The notes beneath the pieces were generated by a model. It did no database searches. It worked only from the letters and a program-made list of their open reading frames with translations, and was not told where the DNA came from. From IMG/VR virus record IMGVR_UViG_3300035698_001452, positions 1 through 23,238 of that record: DNA of 23,238 nucleotides. One strand, 5' to 3'. How positions within the stretch are numbered: the stretch's first letter is position 1; each line of letters opens with the position of its first letter. This stretch comes from a virus. Shown here piece after piece: positions 12,640-19,389 of the stretch. The translations under genes were made by a program, and so were the position numbers.

Positions 12640-13238
12640 TGACCGATATCAAAAAGCTGGTCATAGTTGGGGCCCATAAGCTAACACGGGACAATGCGCC
12701 CTATAATGACCATGAATGCGACATCTGGGGAATATGCCACTATGGACGCGCCCCATGGATGCTGCGTTGTGATGCGCTGATTGAGATCCACAAGCCTATT
12801 TTATACATGCATCACCCGGAAGATACAGGTTATTGGGAATGGCTTCAAGAAACAGTGATGCCGGTTTACATGCTTGACCCACATCCAGACATAAAAAACG
12901 CCGAACCATACCCGCTACATGCCATTGAGTACAATCTTCTAGGAAACGTTTTTGTTCATGGCGAGCCGGTTATGAATTTAGGATCTTCAATTGACTTTGC
13001 CCTTGCTCTTGGGATATTTTTTAGGTACGAGAGTATTGACGTCTACGGCGTTGAAATGGGTATTGATAGCAAGTATGTAACACAGCGGCCAGGCTTCGCG
13101 TTCTGGGCAGGGTTGGCAGCCGGGCTCGGTATTGAAGTGAATATAAATTGTACAGACGGGTTATTTCCCAATAAGATATATGGGCGTGAAATGGTAGACA
13201 AAAAGAACCACGTTGCATTTTTGAGAATAGGAGTATGA
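12639..13238 (+). CDS. DUF115/MptE- or glycosyltransferase-like Rossmann protein
   Basis: The 199-aa protein starts with a Rossmann-type strand-loop (KKLVIVGAHKLTRDNAPYN). It later has NLGSSIDFALALGIFFRYES at about 113-132, followed by IDVYGVEM (D134-M140). That pattern (a Ser-rich turn, a helix full of Ala/Leu, then a strand ending in YGvEM/D) recalls DUF115/6-hydroxymethylpterin pyrophosphokinase MptE-like proteins and the related bacterial sialyltransferase-like domains. HECDIWGICHYGRAPWML carries several potential ligand residues. It would be a cytoplasmic enzyme; nucleotide-sugar transfer onto a virion or host component is a guess. It sits inside the structural gene run. Assignment rests on recalled motif similarity only. 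Confidence 0.5.
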   Translation: MTDIKKLVIVGAHKLTRDNAPYNDHECDIWGICHYGRAPWMLRCDALIEIHKPILYMHHPEDTGYWEWLQETVMPVYMLDPHPDIKNAEPYPLHAIEYNLLGNVFVHGEPVMNLGSSIDFALALGIFFRYESIDVYGVEMGIDSKYVTQRPGFAFWAGLAAGLGIEVNINCTDGLFPNKIYGREMVDKKNHVAFLRIGV

Positions 13239-13239
13239 T

Positions 13240-13704
13240 ATGAGAATCAATAAGCAAGAAGTAATTGAAAAAGCACTAACCATCACAACATCCGCGTACA
13301 CGGCAAACGATGTCATAGGCGGGCTGATTACCTTCGATGTATCAAACTCTGGCGGCTCCGGTATTATCCGCTGGGGGCGTGTCGTGGATGATGACGCGGA
13401 AGATGCAGAATTGACCTTGTACCTTTTTGACACTTCCCCGACCGCGATCCTTGATGCCGCTGCATTTGCCCCAACTATTGCAGACTTGAAAAACATGATC
13501 GGCAAGATATTGTTTGAAGCCGCCGATTATGAGGATATCAATAGTAACGGAATTGCAATTCGCGGGCGCGGTGCTGATGCGGTTGATATTGATTTCAAGA
13601 CTGACCTGGGTAATATCTTCGGTTATCTGGTTTGTACTTCAACACCGACTTACACAGCCGTGACCGACCTGCATTTGACTATTGGGGTATGGATGGATGG
13701 ATAG
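13240..13704 (+). CDS. Virion-associated beta-rich protein
   Basis: A 154-aa protein composed mostly of predicted beta strands (DVIGGLITFDVSN, IIRWGRVVDD, LTLYLFDTSP, GYLVCTSTPTYTAVTD, LHLTIGVWMDG). This layout is seen in phage proteins near the capsid genes that are suspected to be jelly-roll surface or fibre-base proteins. AGGAG (13229-13233) lies 6 nt before ATG 13240. The last codons run through an ATGG tetranucleotide repeat into a TAG at 13702-13704. The next ORF, an Ig-like domain, begins inside this repeat. That suggests the two are sometimes joined or are coupled by reinitiation. No enzymatic motif is present. Confidence 0.62.
   Translation: MRINKQEVIEKALTITTSAYTANDVIGGLITFDVSNSGGSGIIRWGRVVDDDAEDAELTLYLFDTSPTAILDAAAFAPTIADLKNMIGKILFEAADYEDINSNGIAIRGRGADAVDIDFKTDLGNIFGYLVCTSTPTYTAVTDLHLTIGVWMDG
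13689..13702 (+). repeat. ATGG tetranucleotide repeat (3.5 copies) at an ORF junction
   Basis: ATGG is repeated at 13689, 13693 and 13697 with a final AT at 13701-13702, directly before the TAG of the preceding gene. The third ATG (13697) is the likely start of the Ig-like ORF. Loss of one 4-bp unit would remove the stop and join the two ORFs in frame. Gain of one unit would lead quickly to another stop. Confidence 0.7.
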
Positions 13705-14044
13705 ACGTAGAAGGTTTCTTCTAGCAATGACAGGCGATGATAGCGGCGATACAGGAAAGCCCACCGTTGTTATCACATCAACGGAGAGCAGCCCTACAGC
13801 CGCTGACCCTATTCCTATTACGTTTACCTGGTCTGAGGGCGTGTATGGCTTTAGTAGCTCAAGCGTAACCCTTACAAACGCGACAGCTACAGAGCTTATT
13901 ATTTATGGGCAGAATTTATATGTCTTAAATGTGTCACCAACAGGGGCGGGAGCAGTGACGGCGAAGGTTGACGCGGGCGAATGTCAGGACGTATCTGGAA
14001 ACGATAATACTGCATCCAGCACGTTCTCGATAACGGCTTCTTAG
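13697..14044 (+). CDS. Ig-like domain virion protein
   Basis: After a short basic lead (MDRRRRFLLAM), about residues 20-115 form a single bacterial Ig-like domain: KPTVVITSTESSPTAADPIP, then ITFTWSEGVYGF, VTLTNATA, YVLNVSPTGAGAVTAKVDAG and a closing DVSGNDNTASSTFSI. These domains are well known on phage capsid, tail and decoration proteins, where they are often attached by frameshifting and help bind surface carbohydrates. ATG 13697 lies inside the ATGG repeat and overlaps the preceding stop by 8 nt. A TTG at 13682 is also open. A free-standing Ig domain is unusual, so a fusion product with the 154-aa protein upstream is plausible. Confidence 0.75.
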   Translation: MDRRRRFLLAMTGDDSGDTGKPTVVITSTESSPTAADPIPITFTWSEGVYGFSSSSVTLTNATATELIIYGQNLYVLNVSPTGAGAVTAKVDAGECQDVSGNDNTASSTFSITAS

Positions 14045-14055
14045 GAGAATAAATA

Positions 14056-14442
14056 ATGGCAGCCACCTATGATACTTCACTTGCAGATGATGTTTCACTT
14101 GTAAGATTTCACATTGGGGACACGAACACAGACGCCCCGTTCCTGCAGGATGAAACGATCCAGTATTGGATAACGAAATATACGACCATAGGCCGGGCGG
14201 TTGTGTACTGCCTCACGTTTATTATCTCCCAACTATCGCAGCCTGATTTCACCCTGGATTGGTTGTCAGTATCAAATGATAATGCTAGAAAGGCGTATGA
14301 AGTCCTGCTAAAAAAGAAAGCGCAAGAGTTCAATATCTCACTTTCTGGCGCGGTGCTTGGTGCTTCTGTAGGAAGTCCAGTGCGGGCTGACAGCCTTCAA
14401 ACGGTTGCAGATAGTGATTATGACGGATCATCGGCGGTATAA
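14056..14442 (+). CDS. Head-tail connector (adaptor) protein
   Basis: A 128-aa, mainly helical protein that begins ATYDTSLADDVSLVRFHIGDTN, continues with AVVYCLTFIISQLSQPD, and ends in a flexible Ser/Asp-rich tail. This is the pattern of HK97 gp6/SPP1 gp15-type adaptors that sit under the portal. AGGAG (14043-14047) is the ribosome site. It heads a four-gene neck block (adaptor, stopper, gp10-like, terminator) in standard order, which supports the call more than the primary sequence does. Confidence 0.78.
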   Translation: MAATYDTSLADDVSLVRFHIGDTNTDAPFLQDETIQYWITKYTTIGRAVVYCLTFIISQLSQPDFTLDWLSVSNDNARKAYEVLLKKKAQEFNISLSGAVLGASVGSPVRADSLQTVADSDYDGSSAV

Positions 14443-14832
14443 ATGACCAGACTACCAAACGCTAATTCTGTAGCACGCCTCAAAGAACGAATGCAAGATA
14501 TGTTTTTTGGTGATACTGCTGCTGTTCTGCAGGATACGGTTACAAGCCTGGACTCTTACGGGCAGCCTAATGTTACAACTGTCACCACTGCGATTGATTG
14601 CAGTTTTACGGATAAACCAAATCCTGAGGTATGGAAGAACTTTGCTGACATTACGGAAGTGAGCGCAGAGATCCGCTACACCGGTGCCCCTGTTCCTGTA
14701 AAGGGAAACAGGATCACGCTCAAAGGACGTTTTGACGGGACGAGCTACGTGGATCAAACTTTTGAGATTATTGACATTCAAGACCGGGATGTGTTCGGGT
14801 ATGTTTGCGCCTTGAAGAAGGTTGAAATATGA
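14443..14832 (+). CDS. Head closure / head-tail joining protein (stopper type)
   Basis: The 129-aa protein has an N-terminal helix (ARLKERMQDMFF) and a beta-barrel part. The beta part contains VTTAIDCSFTDKPNPEV, VSAEIRYTGAPVPVKGNRIT and QTFEIIDIQDRDVFGYVCAL, where a small strand-rich domain ends with the usual 'knowledge of reference point' beta turn. It is consistent with SPP1 gp16/HK97 gp7-type stoppers that plug the connector after packaging. It begins immediately after the adaptor stop and ends with an ATGA overlap with the next gene. Confidence 0.7.
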   Translation: MTRLPNANSVARLKERMQDMFFGDTAAVLQDTVTSLDSYGQPNVTTVTTAIDCSFTDKPNPEVWKNFADITEVSAEIRYTGAPVPVKGNRITLKGRFDGTSYVDQTFEIIDIQDRDVFGYVCALKKVEI

Positions 14833-15215
14833 AACCGACTTTTGAGTTTGACGATTCTCAATTACAGATGGCTATAGCTGCTGGCGCCTTCACCGTGGGC
14901 GATATGCTTGATATTGAAAAGCCCGTCGCTATGTCAATTGTAAACCGTCAAAGGGAGCTTGTGCCGGTGGATACAAGCGCAACCCAGAACAGTATCGGGC
15001 AGCATATTCAGAAAGCAACCGGCAAAGAGGTTATTGATCATATTGGGCCCGAGACAGATTACGCCCCGTATATCGAGTTCGGGGTACCATCGAAACCCAA
15101 TTATCCAATTCAGGCATTTGTAAGACCTTCCATTTTTACAAAAAGACAACAGATCATAAACGTTGCAATCGCATCCATAAAAAGAAAGCTGGTCGAGAAA
15201 TATGGCAGAAGTTGA
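14829..15215 (+). CDS. HK97 gp10-like neck/tail completion protein
   Basis: A 128-aa protein with the family mark of gp10-like proteins: VPVDTSATQNSIGQH, then IGPETDYAPYIEFGVPSKPN, and AFVRPSIFTKRQQI near the end. The 'vDTG/S.l..s' and 'YA.y.EfG' elements are the strongest signature among the neck proteins here. It probably takes part in head-tail or tail-tube completion. The start overlaps the stopper stop (ATGA), and the end overlaps the next gene by 14 nt. Confidence 0.88.
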   Translation: MKPTFEFDDSQLQMAIAAGAFTVGDMLDIEKPVAMSIVNRQRELVPVDTSATQNSIGQHIQKATGKEVIDHIGPETDYAPYIEFGVPSKPNYPIQAFVRPSIFTKRQQIINVAIASIKRKLVEKYGRS

Positions 15216-15597
15216 AAGTAATCTCAGAGCTTATTTAGTGGCGCAAGCGGGCGTTCTGGCTGTCTATTCAACACGGATTTATGTAGACAGGATAGACCCC
15301 AGCATTACAACGGCGTATCCATTTGCCATTATTCGCACCGTTACCGAGTCGCCAGAGTATGCTATGGACGGGGCCTTACCTGATAAGACGTTGATACAAA
15401 TCGACACATACAGTACAATAAAATCAGAAACGAATACAGGCGTAGCCGCTTTGGAAGTCGAGCTTTCAGCACACACGGGCGCAATCAGTTCAATAACTGC
15501 AGGGTCTTGTTTCATAACAGATATTAGAGGTGACTTTGATCCAGTAGGGCAGGTGTTTCGCCGGTCAATGGATATCTTGATTAGTCAAAACGGATAG
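15202..15597 (+). CDS. Tail terminator protein (DUF3168-like)
   Basis: The 131-aa protein contains an N-terminal helix (NLRAYLVAQAGVLAVYSTRI), then AYPFAIIRTVTESPEYAMDG, then LIQIDTYSTIKSETNTGVAA with its aromatic/Asp pattern, and a strand-rich end (FRRSMDILISQNG). The order and motif match the DUF3168/lambda gpU-type tail terminators that cap the tail tube and join it to the head. It comes right before the major tail protein genes. Confidence 0.8.
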   Translation: MAEVESNLRAYLVAQAGVLAVYSTRIYVDRIDPSITTAYPFAIIRTVTESPEYAMDGALPDKTLIQIDTYSTIKSETNTGVAALEVELSAHTGAISSITAGSCFITDIRGDFDPVGQVFRRSMDILISQNG

Positions 15598-15606
15598 GAG
15601 AAAATT

Positions 15607-16365
15607 ATGGCAAATTTTGATGCTTATGGAACAGGACTAAAGACAGGCACTAACCAGGTGGAAACGGCTACAGTGGCAGTTACTACCGTTACAGCCGGGA
15701 ACGCTGATTTCGTCCTGACAGCTAACGGGATGACAGGGTCAGCAATTACAACGGTTGTCGCGGTTGCAAACGGGGACTCGGCTGATGACGTTGCAAGAAA
15801 AGCCGCTACAGCTATGAATACCGATAGCGATATTACGGATCTGTTTTCAGTTGTGGCGAATGGCCCTTATGTCACTGTCACCAGGTTAGTAGCAATTGCC
15901 AATGATGGGACCCTCAATCTGGCTTATGCAGATGATACAAGCGGTGGGATCACGGACGCCGCCACTTCTGCGAACACCACTGCAGGAGCTGTATTAGCGA
16001 CTGTCGCACAAATCACGGGCGTTACGGGACCGAGTATGTCTCTTGACAGTGTGGACGTAACAACTCATGACAGCACAAGTGCATTTGAGGAGGTGGTCGC
16101 AACCGTTTTGCGCTCTGGTGATTTATCAGTGGATATTGTATATGACCCTGCAGATGACAGTCAAGATGCTACCGCGACTACAGGGTTGGCATATCGTTAC
16201 AAGAACAGGGTATACACTAATTTCTCAATCACGTTCCCTGACACAGCAGGCACCGTCTGGAATTTTGACGGGTGGATAACTGCATTTGAACCATCTGAGC
16301 CGGTTGATGGTGCGCTAACCGCTTCAGTTACAATCAAGGTCGATGGCGTTCCGACGCTTCGATAA
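15607..16365 (+). CDS. Major tail protein 1, with inserted beta domain
   Basis: Residues 1-16 and about 132-252 match, block by block, the whole of the next gene's product (DAYGT, GPSMSLDSVDVTTHDSTSA, LRSGDL, DIVYDPADD, AFEP, VDGALTASVTIK). Both are therefore paralogous tail tube subunits of the lambda gpV/HK97-type family. Residues about 17-131 are an insert absent from the paralogue. It has the TAGNADFVLTANGMTGSAIT, NGDSADDVARKAATAMNTD, LNLAYADDTSGGIT and ANTTAGA elements of a widespread phage add-on domain. A decorated subunit may project from the tube surface. GGAG (15597-15600 area) is the ribosome site. Confidence 0.85.
   Translation: MANFDAYGTGLKTGTNQVETATVAVTTVTAGNADFVLTANGMTGSAITTVVAVANGDSADDVARKAATAMNTDSDITDLFSVVANGPYVTVTRLVAIANDGTLNLAYADDTSGGITDAATSANTTAGAVLATVAQITGVTGPSMSLDSVDVTTHDSTSAFEEVVATVLRSGDLSVDIVYDPADDSQDATATTGLAYRYKNRVYTNFSITFPDTAGTVWNFDGWITAFEPSEPVDGALTASVTIKVDGVPTLR
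15655..15999 (+). other. Inserted domain in major tail protein 1
   Basis: This segment encodes residues 17-131 of the first tail tube protein and has no counterpart in the adjacent paralogue; alignment resumes with (A)QITGVTGPS against (S)ITGPS. It is Thr/Ala/Val rich, with a helix containing ADDVARKAATAM flanked by strands. It resembles domains found as inserts in other phage tail and baseplate proteins. Boundaries are by eye to within a few residues. Confidence 0.7.
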
Positions 16366-16379
16366 ATAAGGAGTAAGAT

Positions 16380-16802
16380 ATGGCTACTAAATACGATGCT
16401 TATGGAACCGCACTCTACAAGGGGACAAATACCGGGACAGCCTACGCTCAAGTAACAAGTATCACCGGGCCGAGTATGTCTCTGGATACGGTAGATGTTA
16501 CCAGCCACGACAGCACAAGTGCCTGGGAAGAAGTCGTTGTAACTATTCTACGCAGTGGCGATCTCACGATGGATATCGTGTACGATCCAGCTGACGCTAC
16601 CCACAAGAACGCTTCTGGTGGATTACTTGCTGATTTCATTGCAAGAACAGCGGTTGTTTTTACGTTGATCTTCCCAGATGCGGCAACAACTGAATGGACA
16701 TTCAGCGGGTACATTACCGCTTTTGAACCGAGTGCTCCTGTAGATGGTGCATTGACCGCGAGTGTTACGATAAAACCTTCGGGCGTGGTCACGCTAGTCT
16801 GA
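16380..16802 (+). CDS. Major tail protein 2 (short paralogue)
   Basis: The 140-aa minimal tail tube protein includes KYDAYGTALYKGTN, ITGPSMSLDTVDVTSHDSTS, LRSGDLTMDIVYDPADA and a C-terminal AFEPSAPVDGALTASVTIK. Over the shared part it is closely similar to major tail protein 1, with many identical residues and some short identical DNA runs such as GACAGCACAAGTGC. This indicates a tandem duplication, now diverged. It may be the principal tube subunit, with the longer one incorporated at a fraction of positions or in a separate layer. AAGGAG (16368-16373) precedes the ATG. Confidence 0.88.
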   Translation: MATKYDAYGTALYKGTNTGTAYAQVTSITGPSMSLDTVDVTSHDSTSAWEEVVVTILRSGDLTMDIVYDPADATHKNASGGLLADFIARTAVVFTLIFPDAATTEWTFSGYITAFEPSAPVDGALTASVTIKPSGVVTLV

Positions 16803-16835
16803 TCTGGTTATACCTAAACTAGAAAGTAGGCAAAA

Positions 16836-17240
16836 ATGACAAAGAAGTATTTAACTCGTGAGGATATCCTCAAAGCAGTTGATATTGAGATTGAAGAAGT
16901 GCATGTCCCGGAATGGTTTGACGGCTATGTTTTTGTAAAGGGTTTGACAGGCACTGAGCGAGACTCGTTTGAAATGAGCATCGTCAAACAGCGCGGAAAA
17001 AGCGCGTCGGTGAACATGAGTAATATCCGGGCCAAACTTGCAGCACTCACTTTATGTGATAAAGAAGGTGTGCGGCTATTTACAGAAGCGGACGTCAAGG
17101 CACTTGGGAAAAAGTCAGCAACTGCCCTGCAGCGGGTGTTTGACGTTGCTCAAAAACTGTCCGGTATAGGTGAAGATGATATTGACGAGTTGGCAGAGGA
17201 GCTTGAGGAAAACCCTTTAGAAGGTTCTGCTTCCGACTAG
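16836..17240 (+). CDS. Tail assembly chaperone, G-type (upstream frame)
   Basis: A 134-aa mostly helical protein with an N-terminal LTREDILKAVDIEIEEVHVP and a folded part containing FVKGLTGTERDSFEMSI, typical of gpG/XkdN-like chaperones. The C-terminus is acidic (EDDIDELAEELEENP). The chaperone coats the tape measure and recruits tail tube subunits. Codons 126-128 (AAC CCT TTA) form overlapping slippery heptamers. At this point part of the ribosomes should shift -1 to produce the longer GT protein, and the unshifted frame ends 21 nt later at a TAG. Position between tail tube and tape measure genes is canonical. Confidence 0.85.
   Translation: MTKKYLTREDILKAVDIEIEEVHVPEWFDGYVFVKGLTGTERDSFEMSIVKQRGKSASVNMSNIRAKLAALTLCDKEGVRLFTEADVKALGKKSATALQRVFDVAQKLSGIGEDDIDELAEELEENPLEGSASD
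17210..17219 (+). other. Programmed -1 ribosomal frameshift site (overlapping A AAC CCT and C CCT TTA)
   Basis: In the zero frame of the G gene the sequence reads GAA AAC CCT TTA. It contains A AAC CCT (17210-17216) and C CCT TTA (17213-17219), both of the X XXY YYZ form. A -1 shift here removes the G stop and continues into the downstream frame through 17220-17257 without a stop. This gives a GT protein of about 234 aa. The UUA A-site codon of the second heptamer is favourable for slipping. Confidence 0.78.
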
Positions 17241-17257
17241 CTCTTGCTCTTGGTGGC

Positions 17258-17539
17258 ATGACGGTTGCAGAATTATTGTCCAGGATCTCAAGTAAGGAGT
17301 TGACCCAATGGATGCTATTTTACGAAATCGAGCCATTTGGAACGGACGTTGAACTTCTTGGGCATAGTATCACCAGTAGTACCATTGCGAATGTCAACCG
17401 GAAGAAAGGTTCAAAGGCTTTTAGCCACGATGACTTTATGCCAAAATTCGAGAGAAAGAAAACACAGTCAATAGATGAAATGATAGGACTTGCTTCAATT
17501 ATGACAACCGCCATGGGTGGTGAGGATTTGAGAGAATGA
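17258..17539 (+). CDS. Tail assembly chaperone, T part (expressed as GT by -1 frameshift)
   Basis: The frame is open from the slippery site onward. The shifted reading continues as RRFCFRLALALGGMTVAELL, then SRISSKELTQWMLFYEIEPF, which is the recognisable T-domain sequence of phage GT chaperones (MTVAELL, then W, YEIEPFG). The independent ATG at 17258 lies in the middle of this conserved block and has no good ribosome site, so the biological product is almost certainly join(16836..17219, 17219..17539). The T part binds the tape measure or tail tube subunits. Its stop overlaps the tape measure start as ATGA. Confidence 0.85.
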   Translation: MTVAELLSRISSKELTQWMLFYEIEPFGTDVELLGHSITSSTIANVNRKKGSKAFSHDDFMPKFERKKTQSIDEMIGLASIMTTAMGGEDLRE

Positions 17540-19389
17540 GTACAATTGCCACACTCTTTGTAAAATTGGGACTGAATACTGAGGGATTTGACTCTGGTAT
17601 GCAGGGCGTCGCCGATACGACAGGGGCCAAGATGCAGAACATCGGCGGGAGTATGATGAAGACTGGTGGTTTGATGACCGCTGGATTGACTGCGCCTATT
17701 GTCGGGGGGGCTATCGCAATTGGCAAAATGGCAAGTGACGCAGAACAAGCTATGGGCGGTGTCGAGTCTGTATTTGGGGATGCCACAAAAGAAATATTTG
17801 CTTTTGGAGAAACAGCAGATCAGACCGTAGGATTGTCAAAAACACAATTTAATGAGCTTTCAACAGTGACAGGATCGTTTTTACAAAACCTGGGATTTAC
17901 AGCATCCGGGGCAGCAGAAGAAACAATTGGATTAACAGAGCGGGCCGCGGATATGGCGGCAACGTTTGGCGGCCCGGTATCCGATGCGCTTGGTGCAATC
18001 CAGTCTGGATTAAAAGGTGAATTCAACCCTCTTGAAAATTTCGGTGTAAAAATGAACGCTGCTATGATTGAAGCAAAAGCCCTCCAAATGGAATTGGTTG
18101 GTACAACTGCGGATTTAACAGAGATCAACGGGGCAACTCTCGCAGTGGAAAAAGCAATGGGCGCAACCGCTGCGGCTACTGAGGAATTCGGATCAAGCAG
18201 CATTGAAGCCCGCACAGCCGTCCAAAAGGAAGCAGAGGCTAACGAGAAACTTGAAGAGGCTCTTGCTGGAAATACTAACAAGATTACAGATAACATGAAA
18301 GCTGAAGCGGCACTGGCTCTTGTCTATGAACAAACCGCAAAAACACAGGGGCAGTTTGCCTCAGAAATAGACACGGTTGCAGGACAAACAGAGAGAGCTA
18401 AAGCCCAATTCGCGAACGCGGCTGAAACGCTAGGCACTCAGTTATTGCCAATTGGTCTTAAGATAATACAGTTTGTTAGTGATTTAATAGATAAATTTAC
18501 AGCCGTTTCGCCCGAAGGTCAAAGTATGATCTTGATAGTGCTTGGTATTGTCGCAGTTGTTGGCCCACTAATCACAATTATCGGTGGTCTTATAACCGCA
18601 TTTGGAGTAATTATCCCCGCGGTCACAGCTGTAATAGGCGTTATCTCAGTCCCCTTGATTGCGGCAATAGCCGCTATAGGCGTAATCATTGCGGCCATGG
18701 CTTTGATATGGAGCAACAACTGGAAGAACATTAAGAAGATCGTGAAGTGGGCCACCGAGTTTATTGAGAAGCATATCAAGGAACCCTTCCAAAGAGCGAT
18801 GGCTTTTGTGGAGATTATTTTTGATGCGTTCCGTGCAGCATTTCAGGGCGATTGGACAACGTTCGGGGAAAAGTTACGGGAAGCATGGGATAAGGCCTGG
18901 GAGTTTATCAAGACCGCATTCATAACAGCGAAACAGGGACTTCACGACAAGTTGGAGGAAATGGTTACCGGACTTGTTGATTTAGTTCGTGATACGGACT
19001 GGCTTGAGGTAGGTGCAGACATAATAAGGGGGCTTGTAAAAGGTATACTATCGCTTAATCATTGGTGGAGGACACAGATACAAACTCTTGCCACAAACAT
19101 GATTGACGCATTCAAGGGTTTCTTTGGTATCCAATCACCCTCTAAAGTATTTGCCGAGATTGGTGAATATTCAGCGGTTGGATATGTAAACCAATTCCAG
19201 AGATCGATGTCCAGCTACGAGTCACAAATGGCTTTGAGAATGAGACCTAGTTTGGCCCCGGCGAGTGTTGCAACACCTACGGGTAACGGTATGTCCTCCG
19301 AAGATTTAGAAAGTCTAAAAGCAGAACGTATTGATTATGCGAGACTTGCAAGATCAATGCGCGACGCTTTCTTGCGGGAAACGCTATGA
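17536..19389 (+). CDS. Tail tape measure protein
   Basis: The 617-aa protein opens as tape measures do (MSTIATLFVKLGLNTEGFDS, with GADTTG-like repeats). It then has an Ala/Glu/Lys-rich coiled-coil region (about 60-320), a hydrophobic block of two or more membrane-type helices (about 330-391: ILIVLGIVAVVGPLITIIGG and similar) and amphipathic helices. The C-terminus contains FFGIQSPSKVFAEIGEYSAV, a very common tape measure end motif. It sets tail length and may enter the membrane during DNA ejection. With roughly 1.5 angstrom per residue, the tail would be on the order of 90 nm. The start overlaps the T stop; the end overlaps the next gene by ATGA. Confidence 0.95.
   Translation: MSTIATLFVKLGLNTEGFDSGMQGVADTTGAKMQNIGGSMMKTGGLMTAGLTAPIVGGAIAIGKMASDAEQAMGGVESVFGDATKEIFAFGETADQTVGLSKTQFNELSTVTGSFLQNLGFTASGAAEETIGLTERAADMAATFGGPVSDALGAIQSGLKGEFNPLENFGVKMNAAMIEAKALQMELVGTTADLTEINGATLAVEKAMGATAAATEEFGSSSIEARTAVQKEAEANEKLEEALAGNTNKITDNMKAEAALALVYEQTAKTQGQFASEIDTVAGQTERAKAQFANAAETLGTQLLPIGLKIIQFVSDLIDKFTAVSPEGQSMILIVLGIVAVVGPLITIIGGLITAFGVIIPAVTAVIGVISVPLIAAIAAIGVIIAAMALIWSNNWKNIKKIVKWATEFIEKHIKEPFQRAMAFVEIIFDAFRAAFQGDWTTFGEKLREAWDKAWEFIKTAFITAKQGLHDKLEEMVTGLVDLVRDTDWLEVGADIIRGLVKGILSLNHWWRTQIQTLATNMIDAFKGFFGIQSPSKVFAEIGEYSAVGYVNQFQRSMSSYESQMALRMRPSLAPASVATPTGNGMSSEDLESLKAERIDYARLARSMRDAFLRETL

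Noticed and set aside
17320-17786. Minus-strand ORFs (142 and 95 aa) across the T/tape measure junction
   Set aside because: They lie opposite well-supported tail genes, show low-complexity Pro/Ser/Ile composition and have no start signals.
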